DNA from: Paratinospora sagittata
Lineage: Eukaryota > Streptophyta > Magnoliopsida > Ranunculales > Menispermaceae
NCBI GenBank assembly: GCA_035771175.1
Contig: CM069592.1
Location: 39,696,198-39,760,197 of the forward strand
Direction: 5' to 3'
DNA length: 64,000 nt
The position numbers were made by a program, and so were the translations under genes. Each line of letters starts with the position of its first letter. The stretch's first letter is position 1. The notes beneath the pieces were generated by a model, which searched no databases, was not told where the DNA came from, and was given only the letters and a program-made list of their open reading frames with translations. Below are positions 24,873 to 37,111 of the stretch, one piece after another.

Positions 24873-26550
24873 TCAGTCGCCGTCACCGTTAAGTTGGACG
24901 ATGCCTTCATTATCAACTTCGACCATCAGGTCCATCACCATACCTCTGTCGCCGTTACCGTCATCAAGATGAAGAAGCAGGTGATCCAGTGCTGCCGCGC
25001 ACTCCCACTTATGGCGCACCTTCCAATCCAGCGTCTGACACGCACGAGAACAGTAGATAGCCGCGCTACACACGGAGCACCGACGGAACTCGTGGCGTCT
25101 CGTCTCCGGTCGGCCACACATCTCGTGAGAACACAACTTCAGACCGCCGGTGGTTCCGGTCGGACCGCCTCGGATCGCGAACCAGTCTACCAAGAACCGG
25201 TTCGCCGGGTGCGGCTCCTGCGTCGGAATGTCGAAACCGTATACGCGCCGGTGAGGAGTTGTCGCCGGAGGAGAGTGCCACGTCAGCGACGGACGTGACG
25301 GAGGAGTTGTTGAAGACGAAGAAGAAGCGATGACGGAGACGAGTTCGCGAGCGTTGGCTTGGAGGAGGAACCGGCGACCGTGGCCGTCGTTACGGTTAAC
25401 GCCGTAGCCGTCGCGGAGGCAGTGGCCGAGTTCGCGGAGAGCGTCGATGTTACCGAGGAAAGCTGCTCTAGCGCAGAGAGCTACGGCTGCTTGAAGATCT
25501 TTGTCGGTTTTAGCGACTCCGCTGCCGTTGAAATGGATTACGGCGAGCGAGTAAAGCGCCGGAGTGTGCGAGTTCATAGCTGCTCTAGCCATTAGCGATG
25601 AGCCACTTGCTCTGTTCTCTAGACAATAGAATCGGATCTGTGCCGATGAAAACAAAACTGAAATTATCAATTTCTTTTGCGTTTTTTTTTATTTTTTTTA
25701 TTTTTGTGTGTTCAATGTTTGATCGAAGAGTAAGGATGAGATGATGGTTACCATTCCCAAAATATAACTAGCTTCTTGATTTCCAGCATTGATGCACAGT
25801 TTTAGAAACCGGTGAGCCGATTCAGACCAGTTTTTGGCGTTTGCGAGGAAGCAATTAGGAGAGGCGTTCAACAACACGAGTTTATGGAAACCTAAATCTT
25901 TCAGTCTCTTGCATCTGTTAAAAAATCAACAATCAAGACGAAGAATAGTAAATTAGTTCCAATAAACATGTCATGTTGCAGTAGAGAAACAAAGATGATT
26001 CGTTTCAGATGACTAGAAGATAAAATGATTGTTAGTTTACAGTCGTGAATTCAGTAGCACGTATATATTCAAAGAAATCGGAAATCTCTACAAATATCTC
26101 TTTAACATCGCCTTTTTTTTCTTTTTTAAGAAACAAATCTCTCTCTTTCTTTCTTTTTCAGTAGAATGAAATTCCGGTGAATATCCAGCACTAAAGATCA
26201 TTTCTCCGGCCATAACCGGAAAGCTTTCTCTGGAAACTTAAAATCAAACCACTGATCTGACAAAGTAAAAGATATTTCCACGACAATCACACGTACGTTA
26301 ACAAAGAATTGAAGAAATCGGAGGGACATTCAGCGGTCGAACTGAGTTTGCTAAGGATGAAAACAAGAAGATCGTCCGGTAAATCATAAAAAAAACCACA
26401 ATTTCCTGCAACTTCTGGCTCTGTTCTCGATTTCTTCGATTCAGTTTCATCATCATGTTCTTCTTCGTCGTTGAAATCAGGCTTTCGCTTCAATTTGTAT
26501 TCTTCGAGAAGTTGAATTCTAGCGGAACCAAGACGTCTTTTAGTTCTCAT
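24873..26550 (-). CDS. F-box protein with Sel1-like repeats and MYND zinc finger
   Basis: Three exons, 26297-26550, 25752-25914 and 24873-25637 (1182 nt), give 393 aa. The F-box is at about residues 53-92 (FYDLPDDLLVFILSKLSST, then FFNSLLTCKRLKDL). Sel1/TPR-like helices follow at about 100-230 (NWSESAHRFLKLC, ASYILGM, ALYSLAVIHFNGSG, ALRELGHCLRDGYG). The MYND finger is at about 310-355, with the Cys/His series CSHEMCGRPETRRHEFRRC, VCSAAIYCSRAC and a final HKWEC. The architecture matches the plant family of Arabidopsis At1g67340. F-box proteins recruit substrates to SCF ubiquitin ligases; MYND fingers bind Pro-rich peptides. Substrate unknown. Exon 3 is GC-rich compared with its surroundings. 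Confidence 0.95.
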
Positions 26551-27357
26551 CTCTATCTCTCATGCTCTCAAAGGCAATACCCGAGAGAAATATTGAACGA
26601 AGAGACACAACGCCCTGATACCTTATACATGTAACAGAGCACAGAAGCCTACAAACAACAGAAACGCTAGTAGCTAAATTTATATTTATTTAATAAATTA
26701 AATTAAATTAAATTATTATAACCCTAATTGAGTTTCCTGTTTTACCCTTGTGATTTCGGCGAAATTTACTCATTTTTGTTAAGATTGAATTGAACCGCTC
26801 GAATTGAACGACATTGACCGAATCGTTACGTTATTTTGCTTCATATGGAAAAAAAAAAATGAATAAATCAATAAATAAATAAATATCCCTACAAATGAGA
26901 ACTAAAGTTGCAGGGAATTGAGGTTTTTTAGATTAATGATCTCAAAACCAAGGATTCAATTTAGAAATAGAAAACTCGAAAATTAGTTTTTTCATGATTT
27001 TCTAAAAAAAAATTATTTTCTTTATAAAAAGTTGAAAACTATTTTTCTGATTTACTCAAATTAAACAAATTTTCTATATTTTCTTATTTTAAAATATAAA
27101 AAAGGTGGTTGTTAAAATCAACTACCATTTATTTTCTGTTTACCCCGTGAACTAAATTTTAAGGTGGATTTTGAGAGTGGTGGGTGGACAAAGAGTAAAT
27201 GGTGAGTGATTTTAATAATTATTTATAAAAATTATATCTGAATCACCAACTAAACGTCGTAGGCCCTTAATGATTTACAGTTTACCTGACTTTTTTTTTT
27301 CTAATTTTCATGCAATATTTTAAAAAAATAATAAATCAAATAAAAAGCTATATATGT

Positions 27358-27510
27358 ATATAAATAATAAAAGTACCCTCATTTATCTGCTTGTATTGAG
27401 AGGGTCAGCTCAAACACTTTTGTTATGCCTAAGTCCGAGAAAATTAGTTTCGTCCAAAGAGAATGAGGACATCTCCCGAGTGCCAGAAAATCGATAATCA
27501 AAAAACTAAT
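27358..27510 (+). mobile_element. SINE, 3' part only
   Basis: CCCTCATTTATCTGCTTG, GAGGGTCAGC, AAATTAGTTTCGTCCAAAG and GACATCTCCCGAGTGCCAG match in order the 3' half of the SINE at 52796-53011. The tRNA-like head is absent (5' truncation). Confidence 0.7.
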
Positions 27511-27837
27511 ATATCTATATATATATAATAAAAGTGTTGTTTCTTCTAATATATATTTTCATTTGACTTGAATATCTTGGAAAACATCTTTTCTTTTCTT
27601 CTTTTTTTTCAATCTATTGACTTCATTAAAACATCTTAAAAGTGTTCACTCGATATACTAAAGAGTTTTTATATATTTTTTCATGCACTCAAACTTCTAC
27701 AATAATTCATAAGGTTGAGGACTAGTTATTCTCTTTTGAGCCATAATTTAGAATTAACAAATTGTCATCCAAAAAATAATTATATAAAAAAGTATGAAAT
27801 CTAAGCTTTATATATCCTATGCATAGGGCAACACAAA

Positions 27838-28045
27838 TTTTTAACACTCCAAAGGTGTCTTCCTGCCGTTTGGGCGAAACTAATTTTCTCAGACTTAGGC
27901 ATGACAAAAGCGTTTTAGTTGACACTTTCAACAGAGACAGATACATAGAGACATTCACAGGCTCGAACTCGAGACCTGAACCTCAACCACACTTATATTC
28001 AGTTCCTCAACTAACTGAGCTACCACATGTTGATTATTTTATTTA
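27838..28045 (-). mobile_element. SINE, minus orientation
   Basis: Complemented, it reads TGTGGTAGCTCAGTTAGTTG (A-box region), GAATATAAGTGTGGTTGAGG and TCTCGAGTTCGAGCCTG (B-box), then AAATTAGTTTCGCCCAAACG near the 3' end. It is the same family as 52796-53011. Confidence 0.75.
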
Positions 28046-29394
28046 TATATTATTTATTTGTAATTCAATACAATAATAAGATTGTTGAAATTTTAACTAG
28101 GAGTATAATTCTTATACCACTTCTATAGTTCTATATTATTTAATGATAATGCATATTATATATTCTTCAAATTGTTAATCAGCATTTTTAGGAACCCAAA
28201 TCTAATAAGGAGAATGTTAATAATTTTTCTGTATTTTGAGAAGGATTAATTAAAAATAGGTTCTCCAAATCTTTAAATTTTTTTATCAAAGAATCAAATA
28301 CATTTAATGGGCCGAGCTGTAATATTCCAATTTTATAAATATTTGGTTGGAATCAGTTAAATTATAAATTATAAGAATCAATATGAATTCCTTAGATATG
28401 TACAAAATAAAGTATATAAAGTATATAAATGACACAATATGTATTAGGAATTTTATCTAGTTTCATTTACATTATACCCTCATACTTAACTTACGTATCG
28501 ATGAACTCGCTCTATCTTAATCTATGTCTAAATTGTTCACAAATTATATTTTGTGAAATAATTATAATATATATTATTTATAAAATCAAAATTTCTTAAT
28601 TTACGGTGTGTTACTTTTATCATAATTTTTTAAATTACACATTACTTTTTATTATAAAACTGTTAAATATATTTATACAAAAAATACATTTATAGGTAAT
28701 TCGATAACAAGGTGCTAAAAGAAATTTATTTATTTTATAATATTAGTGATTATAAGGATTATTTATGAATTATTTATAATTATTTTTAGCCCCTTTTTAT
28801 TAACATGAAATCCACGTCCACGCCCACGTAAATCAATTGTTATTAAGACAAAAAAGATATTTTATAAGATATTTCATAATTTTTCTTAAAAAAAAGAAAG
28901 ATTTTTAAAAATAAATAAAAATAAAAATTGTTGAATGGCGAATATTGACCTGGTTTGGATGCCTTATCTTAGGAACTGTTGAGCTATCTAAGCATCAATC
29001 AATCATCTTTATTGACCACAAAATCTGGTGGGCCCAACCCATAAAATTCTTCTGATCCAGTGTCCTCCCACGTGATATCTAAAACAATTCTCTTTTGTGG
29101 GCCCAATAAAAGAAAAGGCTAAAACTGTAAATGCACATGCACACCCCTTATGGCGTCTTCTTGAAGCTAGGGTGAGATGGTTGGGGGGGGCGTTATGTTC
29201 AAGAACGATTTTTGACTTTTTCTTTTTTGGAAAAATATTGGGTAAATCTCAAAAATCTTTAAGATTGCATAAGGTTGAAAGTTGATATAAAATTTATTTT
29301 TGACAAGTTACATGTATAAAAGATGATAAGAATAGAATCAAATGACGTAGTTAATGGGATTTGATTTATCTAATTAAAGAAATTATTTTAATAG

Positions 29395-29607
29395 TGTCAC
29401 ACTCCAGTACACAGCACACTGCAGCGTTTAGTACCCGAGATAGTGCAGGGCCTCCCCAGATTCGAACTCACGACCTTATATCGTTTAAATCTGAACTCTG
29501 AGTAATCACTGAGCCAATCGATAACGGCTGGGTACGCTCGGTATGAGGTACCCATCACATTCCGATGGTACTAGACACTACAGTGTGCTGTGTACTGGGG
29601 TATGACA
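29395..29607 (-). mobile_element. 213-bp TIR element with internal tRNA-like promoter boxes
   Basis: The ends are inverted repeats of about 28 bp: left TGTCACACTCCAGTACACAG, right complemented TGTCATACCCCAGTACACAG, and both continue CACACTG. Inside, on the minus strand, lie an A-box-like TGGCTCAGTGATTACTCAGA and a B-box-like GTCGTGAGTTCGAATCTGG. No clear target duplication was seen. Confidence 0.7.
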
Positions 29608-29948
29608 AAAGGTCATTTTGAATTATCAATCAATAAAAATATTACTTGCAATATTTTATTATTTGAAAAATAAACATGGTAAATTCAATTCATTAAATTT
29701 ATTTTATTTTATCACACAGCATTCTCATTCTTCATTTGAGACTAATCTGTGTTCAATTATTATAAGAATATTTGATGACACTTTTCAAGTGAATGCAACT
29801 AAGGTGAACACGAATTTTGATCCTGAAACCTTCAAACTAAAGGTTTATAAATTTTAGTCTTCATGTTCACCTGGCGTACAATTCTCAAAGTTGAATTGTG
29901 CTTCCCATGGATATTAGTCAAAGTAAACAAAAAATATTGCATTATTAG

Positions 29949-29981
<33 letters not shown>
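29949..29981. repeat. (AAT)n microsatellite
   Basis: About eleven perfect AAT units. Confidence 0.85.
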
Positions 29982-30539
29982 TACATAGAAGAAGCAAATA
30001 TTTGTCTATTAATTCGAAGTAAAAGTATTCATGGGTTATATCACGACAGATCCATCAAAATTAATGAACCATCTTAATCAAAGTTATTAATAATTTCATA
30101 GAAAATTTAATGGGAGTTAGAATTGTTGGTTAATTCTTCAAATATATTACAACAAGCCTCCTTAAATATTTAACTAAGATCACATTAATTCCAACTTCGA
30201 TACGTGGAATCATCTTGAACCATATATACAACAAAAATTGTAAAACGTGGCAAACCAAGATTTGAAGTTTGAACGAATAAATAAAATATAATATTTAAGT
30301 CAAATTAGGTATTTAATCTCAATTCAACTTAAACTCAAGAAAGACTTTTCTTAAATTATAGGATCTAATATTTCTTTACTTGTGATGGGTATTCAAAAGA
30401 AAAATGGTTCTAAATGTATTTTAATATTATTTCATAACCTCTCATTCATCACAAAAATTTCAAAATTTGGTAATCTCTACATTAGTAATAGATTTAATTT
30501 TGTAACCACTAAATTTATTGTACTTGGATGGTAAATTGT

Positions 30540-31500
30540 TATTTATAATATGGCTCGGCCCATTATGTACCGGTAATATTTTTATTTTTGTGTATTTCTA
30601 TTTATTAGTTTTCTTGACTATATTAATTTATTGGACTGAGTAGGAAAGTTTCTTAGTTTAAATTGAAAACTAAGTCAAAAGCTCTCTATATATATCTAGT
30701 ATTGGTAGAGGTGTCGACGGTTCAGTTTGGATTAGTTTAATGCTCAAACTTAAATCAAACCAAATATAATCGGTTTCGGTTTGGTTTAGCTTAATTAGTT
30801 TATTTCAAATTACCAAACCGAACCTAACATAATCGGTTTGGTTCGGTTTAGGTTGATCGGTTTAGAATTTTACATATACATACATTAAATAAATTAAAAT
30901 AATTAATTATATATGTATGTATATAAGGTAATATTAACTTTTTTAATGCATATTTAAAAAACTTAAAAACTATCTTTGGATTATATAATTTTTTAATGAG
31001 AATATTTATATTATAAAAAAATCATAGACATTAAAAATAAATATTAATAATTTTAATTTTAGAATCGATTCGATTCGGTTTAAATCGTTTTTTAAAGTCT
31101 AAAACCGCAATCCGAACTAAATCTATCAGTTTATACTTATCTCAAGCCTAAACCAAATCGAACTTATTAAAAAACCAAACCAAACATATCGGTTCGATTC
31201 AGCTTCGTGATTTGAGCTAATCTATTGATACCCCTAAGTACCGGGGATAGAGAGGTAAGAGTGAAAATAAAGAGACATTGTGAGTATTGTACTAGATTCT
31301 TCTAAATTAGTAAAATCTTTATCTCTCGTGGACGTAGACGGATCTTCACCAAATTATGTAAATCTGTGTATGTTCTTCTTGTTGATTTAATTTATATCTG
31401 TGTGTCTGCGTATTTATATGTTTGTTCTGTCGCGTGAATCTCAACATAAACAATGTACAATAAATTTAACATAATTCTAGATCAATGAGAATGAAATTAA
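30540..31500 (+). mobile_element. LTR relic, split by a MITE
   Basis: A TATA-like CTCTATATATATC at about 30683-30695 precedes the MITE. After it, a region containing CTCTCGTGGACGTAGACGG and CACCAAATTATGTAAATCTG resembles the conserved R-U5 text of plant copia LTRs. No internal coding domain remains. Confidence 0.5.
30706..31236. mobile_element. hAT-type MITE
   Basis: The 531-bp non-coding element runs from TAGAGGTGTCGACGGTTC to (complemented) TAGGGGTATCAATAGATT. The flanks AGTATTGG (30698-30705) and AGTACCGG (31237-31244) form an 8-bp duplication with two changes. Subterminal CGGTTTGGTT / AACCAAACC inverted tracts are typical of plant hAT MITEs. Confidence 0.75.
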
Positions 31501-32349
31501 TTTCTCCTCCATTTTTCTGTGTTTATTCTCTAAAGTTTGTCTCTTTGTATTTGTTTAATTTATAGTTTCTATCTTCATATTACAACAATAATTAAAGGAT
31601 CAATTATATGAATCTATTGTTGGACGTCTGTAGATGGAAAAATTTTAAAAAAATTTTAAAAAATATTATCTCAAACATATCATCAAACACAAAATTACTC
31701 TATTTAAAAAAAATTCTAATTTAATCTCAAATATACCACCAAATATAAGATTATTCTATTTTTAATTTAATTTAATTTAATTTAATTTAATCTTATTTAA
31801 TTTAATCTCATAAAAATAATTATATTTTATTTTAAGCATACTTTTAGAGTGTTTAAAGGGGATAAGTTCAAAGATGTGGGGTTCAATCCAGTTGGGCACA
31901 CCCACAGCAAGAGCGTGAATGAGAATGAAGATTGGCGCGTGGGAGAAGTGGGGGAGTGGTTGGTGGAGATTAGCGTAAGAGCAGACAGAGAAGATTGAAA
32001 TACGTGTGTGACCGAATCATTCTTTCTTATGCTATTTTTTTAACATACAAAATAAATAAAAAGTTGCTAATATCAATCTCATGAATCCCAATCAGGGAGG
32101 CTTGTGGTTTTACTTGGTGAGCACGCATGTGACACTGATTGCTACTTCACCATGTGAACCGCCAAACAACAGGATAACTATCAAAGGTTTGTTATATTCG
32201 TGATTGTGCAAATCATGGACATCACATGTATCATTTTTTATTTTTATTTTTATTTTACTAGAAACAACGATTTGCTTAATCCCCGTATCTCTATTCGTGA
32301 GGTGTCAGGCTGATTACGAACCCACTAATGTTCATATTAACGGATTAAC

Positions 32350-32575
32350 AAGAAAGGTCCTACCCCCAAGGCCCACAATCTGTTAAGTTTGTAAATCTAT
32401 TTCGTAGGTTCGGGTGTGATATTTTCTGTCGTAAAAGATTTAGGCCATGAAATCTTTTAATTTGGTAGTGTTCTACGGACATATTTATTAATTTATCCGT
32501 CTTGTCGTAACTCAAGCCCTCGACCTTGTAAAATAAATCTTGAAGCTTGACCACTGTGCCAACACCTCGTCTTTT
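32350..32575 (-). mobile_element. SINE-like relic
   Basis: Complemented, the head GACGAGGTGTTGGCACAGTGG, read in shorter pieces, shows GAGGTGTTGGC as in the SINE at 42280-42508, followed by GGTCGAGGGCTTGAG, B-box-like. The 3' part is unlike that copy. Confidence 0.5.
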
Positions 32576-34263
32576 TTTTTTTTATGTATTTCAAAAAAGG
32601 ATTTGAATTTTTTTTTCTTGGAGGGTATTTGAACCTTGGTAGAGTATTCAATTAATCTCTGGACAAATTTGTGCTTTAAGAGACTTGTTTACAAATACTA
32701 ATTGGAAAGGAACGCATATAAGTATATATAACAATGTTGGAATTGATCATTATAAAAGAAGCTGTGTAGTTGCTATCTTGAAAATGTAGAATTAGCTCAT
32801 AATCATTGTATCAATAATTATCACATTAGCCAGATTGAGTTTTGTGATACTCTCCTTCTGTATTAAGTGTTGATCATGAACGAGAAATTGGTAAAGAAGT
32901 GGGTTGGAATCTAAAAAATTTTAAGTTCAACTATTGTCACTCTCTTTCAAAAGATTAAGGAGCCAGAAATGGGCTTAATAGCTTCATAATAGTCAGACTA
33001 ATAATAGAAAAAAAAAAAAAAAAAAGAGTGTTGAGGACCAACTAGTGCTATTGACCAGGAATGGGTAGGTCAAGAGAAAACAAATGGGTAATTTCTTGGC
33101 CATGCCTTGGAGAAAGGAGAATATGAAATTTTAAACTATATATATATAAATTGTGACTACTGTCAAGGTGACGTGATATGAAAGGATGCCCCTTATATCA
33201 CAAAAGACAATTAAATGAGGGGGTCAAACAATTATTCATTTATATTACGCCACCTCAGCAGTAACAGCGCAGTTAATTTAGTATTCCCCTTTATATATAT
33301 ATTATCAAAAGAAGGGAAGGAAACAAAGTCAACTTTATGAGTCTGATTATAAATTCAAATGGATGATAGATTAATTTCACATCAAGTACGTGATTTTTCA
33401 AGTTAAGACTCATAAGAGATTTCGTCTATTTCACATTACAAAAGACCTATTATCTAAAGAAGAAAAACAAAACCTCTTGAAACCATAAAGTTGTAAACCC
33501 AACTTGAAGGCCGTAAAAAAGACAATATCTAATAACGTAGTTACTACCCAAAATGAATTTTAATAGTTGACGTCGTTTTAATTTAAAACTAATTGTCACC
33601 CTAATATTTTATGGTAAACTTTAATTCAATGTTAAACTAATTATTATCTTTTACCAAAATAGTCATTATAGTAAGAGACATACGCACGTACATACATACA
33701 CACACTTAACCACACACATACATAGTTTAGAACTCGTAGTAGCACGGTTGGTTCACATCTCCCTGTGCTCCCAAAGGGTAGGGTCTCTCTCTATATATAT
33801 CAAGTAAAGATGGATACCCACTCATGTGACTTAAGTTATAATGGGAAGGAAATATATGATTAATCAATGAGATAAACTGACAAATATGTTTATGATAAGG
33901 TTTAAACACAAGATTTTCAGAATAAAACTGTTCTGATACTATATTAAAAATCACTCAACTTAAAAGTTATAATTATGAATCATACTATATTTATCAAGCA
34001 AGCAAACGTAGATTAACATTGTAATGTCTCTAAGACTTGCTATTAACACGTGAGAACGTGGGTGACACGCACAAGGAACAAGAACCACTGGCTTTCTAAT
34101 TATCCAACTAAGCAAATATCAAGAGGTGCACGCGCTTGCTTTCAGATTCTGTATCCCAACATGGCAACCTTCTAGCCAATCACACATCTTTCCTTCTATC
34201 CCATCTAGATAAGCCCCTCTGTACATTAACACAACTCTCATCATACCAAACACTACTCCAAGT

Positions 34264-34269
34264 CTATAA
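34264..34269 (+). promoter_or_regulatory. Weak TATA-like site of LHCA2
   Basis: TATAAC (context AGTCTATAACCACC) lies 65 bp before the ATG. A CCAAT motif (AGCCAATCACAC) and GATAAG (I-box core) lie shortly upstream, as in many light-regulated genes. The TATA match is weak. Confidence 0.35.
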
Positions 34270-34328
34270 CCACCAGAAGAGGAAAAACGAAAAGAAAAGA
34301 AAAGAAAAACTAAGTACTTTCAGAAACA

Positions 34329-36106
34329 ATGGCTTCTGTATGTGCTTCTTCTGCTCTTTCAGCTGCTGCTGCTGCCATTTCTTGTTCCAGGTATGTTTCT
34401 AACTAACAACTCCTCTTAGTGGGATGAATCATGACATAGATTGAACAAATTTTTGTAATTAATTAACGTGTTTTAATTAATGGTTGTTGTAATTGCAGCT
34501 CAAAATTGGGAGCTACTAAGGCTTCTTTCCTTGGTGGAAGGAAACTTAGACAAAGGAAGTTTAATTCAACACCACAAGTGTCAAGATCAGTTTCTGTTTG
34601 TGCAGTAGCTGATCCTAATAGGCCTCTCTGGTTCCCTGGCAGCACTCCTCCTCCATGGCTTGATGGCAGGTTCATAATTTTTTTTTCTTCCAACTGTATA
34701 TATATATATATATACAGCTGAGATACATACAATTATAGTAGGTTTCTACTTTAAAAGTTTTTAGAATTAAGATTACAAAAATAAGTTGTTTAATTTTATA
34801 TATTTATATATACTGCATTTGTGATTTCATTCGTGTCATGAATTAATAATATTTATTTCTTTTTCTTCTGTAGATGTAGGCATAACTTCGAACCAAGTAG
34901 ATCTTTGATTATATTAATATTCTTCTATATCTTGAATTGATCTCTTTGACATTTTATTTTTGAATTCTTTGATGAATGCAGCCTTCCAGGAGACTTTGGA
35001 TTTGACCCACTTGGCCTTGGTGAGTGCTACTAGTCCTCAAAAAATATCCGTCATCTATCTTCAATCACAACCTAGAACAATCAAGATCAATCTCATGAGA
35101 TTAGCCAGCAAGATCATCAAGATTATAGACTAAATATTAATTACTGTACTAATGGGGTGTTAATTATAATTAACAGGATCTGATCCAGAGAGCTTGAGAT
35201 GGAACCAACAGTCAGAGATTGTGCATTGCAGATGGGCAATGTTAGGTGCTGCTGGAATCTTCATTCCTGAGTTCCTTACAAAGATAGGCATCTTAAACAC
35301 TCCTTCATGGTACAGTGCTGGAGAGCTTGAATATTTCACAGACAAAACCACATTGTTCATAGTTGAGCTTATCTTCATTGGATGGGCTGAAGGAAGAAGA
35401 TGGGCTGATATTATTAAACCTGGTTGTGTCAACACTGACCCTATTTTCCCTAACAACAAGCTCACTGGGACAGATGTCGGATACCCAGGTGGCCTTTGGT
35501 TTGATCCACTTGGTTGGGGTACTGGGTCTCCTGAGAAGATCAAGGAGTTGAGAACTAAGGAGATTAAGAATGGAAGATTGGCTATGTTGGCTGTAATGGG
35601 TGCTTGGTTCCAACACATTTACACTGGCACTGGCCCCATTGATAACCTCTTTGCTCACCTTGCAGACCCTGGCCATGCCACTGTTTTTCAAGTAAGTTCA
35701 ACAAGTTCAAAAATCTATACTTTGTGATTTGGATGTAGTTTTCCATACCTAAAAAACATATTTGGTTTGTCACCAACGAGTGGTTGGCTTAGCTGAAGCG
35801 GCCGAGTCCCAAGGTTGTCTTTGTATAGAATTTTCACGGTTTGATTATTGAAGGCACCCTCGATGGGACAGGTCTACCATTTTGCTTCTGCTTTGAACAT
35901 AGACTAATTTCATACCTGAAAGGTGTGGGAAAAAGAAAACATATTTAGTTTGTGAAATCTAAAATTAGTTTTTAAATATTTTACTCACAAACTAAAGACA
36001 ACTGATTTTTATATATGCACTTGAAGATCCAAAGTTTTATTATATTATAATATTTATGTTAATTGTTTTTGTTTTTGATCTTTGTCAGGCTTTCACTCCC
36101 AAGTGA
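34329..36106 (+). CDS. LHCA2: Photosystem I light-harvesting chlorophyll a/b protein, LHCA2 type
   Basis: Five exons, 34329-34390, 34499-34669, 34982-35019, 35177-35691 and 36089-36106 (804 nt), give 267 aa. An Ala/Ser-rich plastid transit peptide (about 50-55 residues) precedes the mature start near [13 protein letters not shown]. The LHC fold is complete: [10 protein letters not shown], helix B with [14 protein letters not shown], helix C ([18 protein letters not shown]), and helix A with [17 protein letters not shown]. The end is ATVFQAFTPK. The His in EIVHCRWAM, where LHCA3/4 have Asn at the red-chlorophyll site, together with near-identity to recalled LHCA2 proteins, supports LHCA2. The protein binds Chl a/b in the thylakoid LHCI belt. 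Intron 4 holds a SINE. Confidence 0.97.
35771..35935 (+). mobile_element. SINE in LHCA2 intron 4
   Basis: Flanks AAAACATATTTGGTTTGT (35753-35770) and AAAACATATTTAGTTTGT (35936-35953) form an 18-bp target duplication with one mismatch. The head GAGTGGTTGGCTTAGCTGAA is tRNA-like. It is a different subfamily from 52796-53011. Confidence 0.75.
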
Positions 36107-36297
36107 AGGAAGCTACTAGGTATTGAGATAACTGCAGTGATAGACTCATGAGATCTATATGAGGAAGAAGAAGTAGTCATGTTGTAAATGTTTTTCCTAA
36201 GTTTGGAAGTTGAGAGTTGGAGCTTCTTGTGTGGTTCATAATCAGAGTAATTACTGTGTACAATACAATTTGGATTTGAATTGCCTTCATTTGATAT

Positions 36298-36299
<2 letters not shown>

Positions 36300-36336
<37 letters not shown>
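36300..36336. repeat. (AT)n microsatellite downstream of LHCA2
   Basis: About 18 AT dinucleotides. A second (AT)n tract lies at about 36577-36607. Confidence 0.85.
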
Positions 36337-36339
<3 letters not shown>

Positions 36340-36571
36340 GCGTATGATCAGGTGTATTGTATTGTACAAATAATGTTAACATGTTAATTTCCTCCTTAAA
36401 TATATTAGAGCAAGGCTTAGCATTTTATAATCAACCAGTAATCTAAGAAGATAATATGTGGTGAATTTGTTGTTCATACAGCCAAAAGAATGTGGAGTAT
36501 TGTCTTAACATCATCTACAACCAAATTAAATATACAACATGCATGTATGCTTTGGCCATACTATTTGGCAT

Positions 36572-36610
<39 letters not shown>

Positions 36611-36659
36611 TGATACTTTAGATTTAGTGCTAGACTTGGAGACAGTCACTAAGATATTT

Positions 36660-36901
36660 TAGGCCTGGTTTGGTATAAAATTTAAAAACTGTTTTCTGTT
36701 TTTAATTTAAAATTCTTAAAAAACTTATTTGGTTGATATGTTTTCAAAATTTTTAAAAACTGTTTTTTGATTTGACTTTAAAAGTTGTGAAAAAAACAAG
36801 AATACAACAAATTGTGATTTTTATTGTTTTTAAAAAATGAACTCACCTAAAAACAGCTTTTTTTAAAAACTATTTTTAAATTAATTATCAAACAGGCCCT
36901 A
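36660..36901. mobile_element. MITE between LHCA2 and TSO2
   Basis: The left end TTAGGCCTGGTTTGGTATAA and the right end, complemented, TTAGGGCCTGTTTGATAATT, are inverted repeats. The interior is non-coding and rich in AAAACTGTTTT. Target duplication is unclear. Confidence 0.65.
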
Positions 36902-37100
36902 AATTCTTGTAAGTATTGATTACAGTATTTATAGCTTCAATTTTCTTTCATTGGTGTTCTGTAAACTAAAACAGAGGTTAAAATATTGGGTCGCTCAAGC
37001 AACCAAGAAATACAAAATTAAATAACATATTTGTAGTCTTATGCAACCTTACTAATAAAGCAAGAAAATCTGACAACAAATAAAACGCGGGAACAGGTCC

Positions 37101-37111
37101 TCCCGCCAAAA
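37101..37111 (-). promoter_or_regulatory. E2F-type site upstream of TSO2
   Basis: The minus strand reads TTTTGGCGGGA, a perfect TTTSSCGS E2F consensus, about 400 bp upstream of the TATA box. AACGCGGGAA lies just left at about 37085. S-phase genes including RNR are known E2F targets in plants. Confidence 0.6.

Larger units (their letters stand above)
26600..29394. other. AT-rich intergenic region
   Basis: No supported gene. It contains two copies of the main SINE family, at about 27358-27510 (plus) and 27838-28045 (minus). The remainder is very AT-rich. Confidence 0.6.
29982..34263. other. Repeat-rich intergenic region left of LHCA2
   Basis: No supported gene. It holds an LTR relic split by a MITE (about 30540-31500), a TTTAA microsatellite near 31760-31805, and a SINE-like relic at 32350-32575. 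Near 34043 is AACACGTGAG, in the distal LHCA2 promoter. The other open frames lack recognisable motifs. Confidence 0.6.

Noticed and set aside
24894..25595. Plus-strand and other-frame ORFs over the F-box/MYND exon
   Set aside because: Low-complexity shadows of the real minus-strand exon.
35160..35691. Long open frames antisense to LHCA2 exon 4
   Set aside because: They are mirror effects of a codon-biased exon; no homology.
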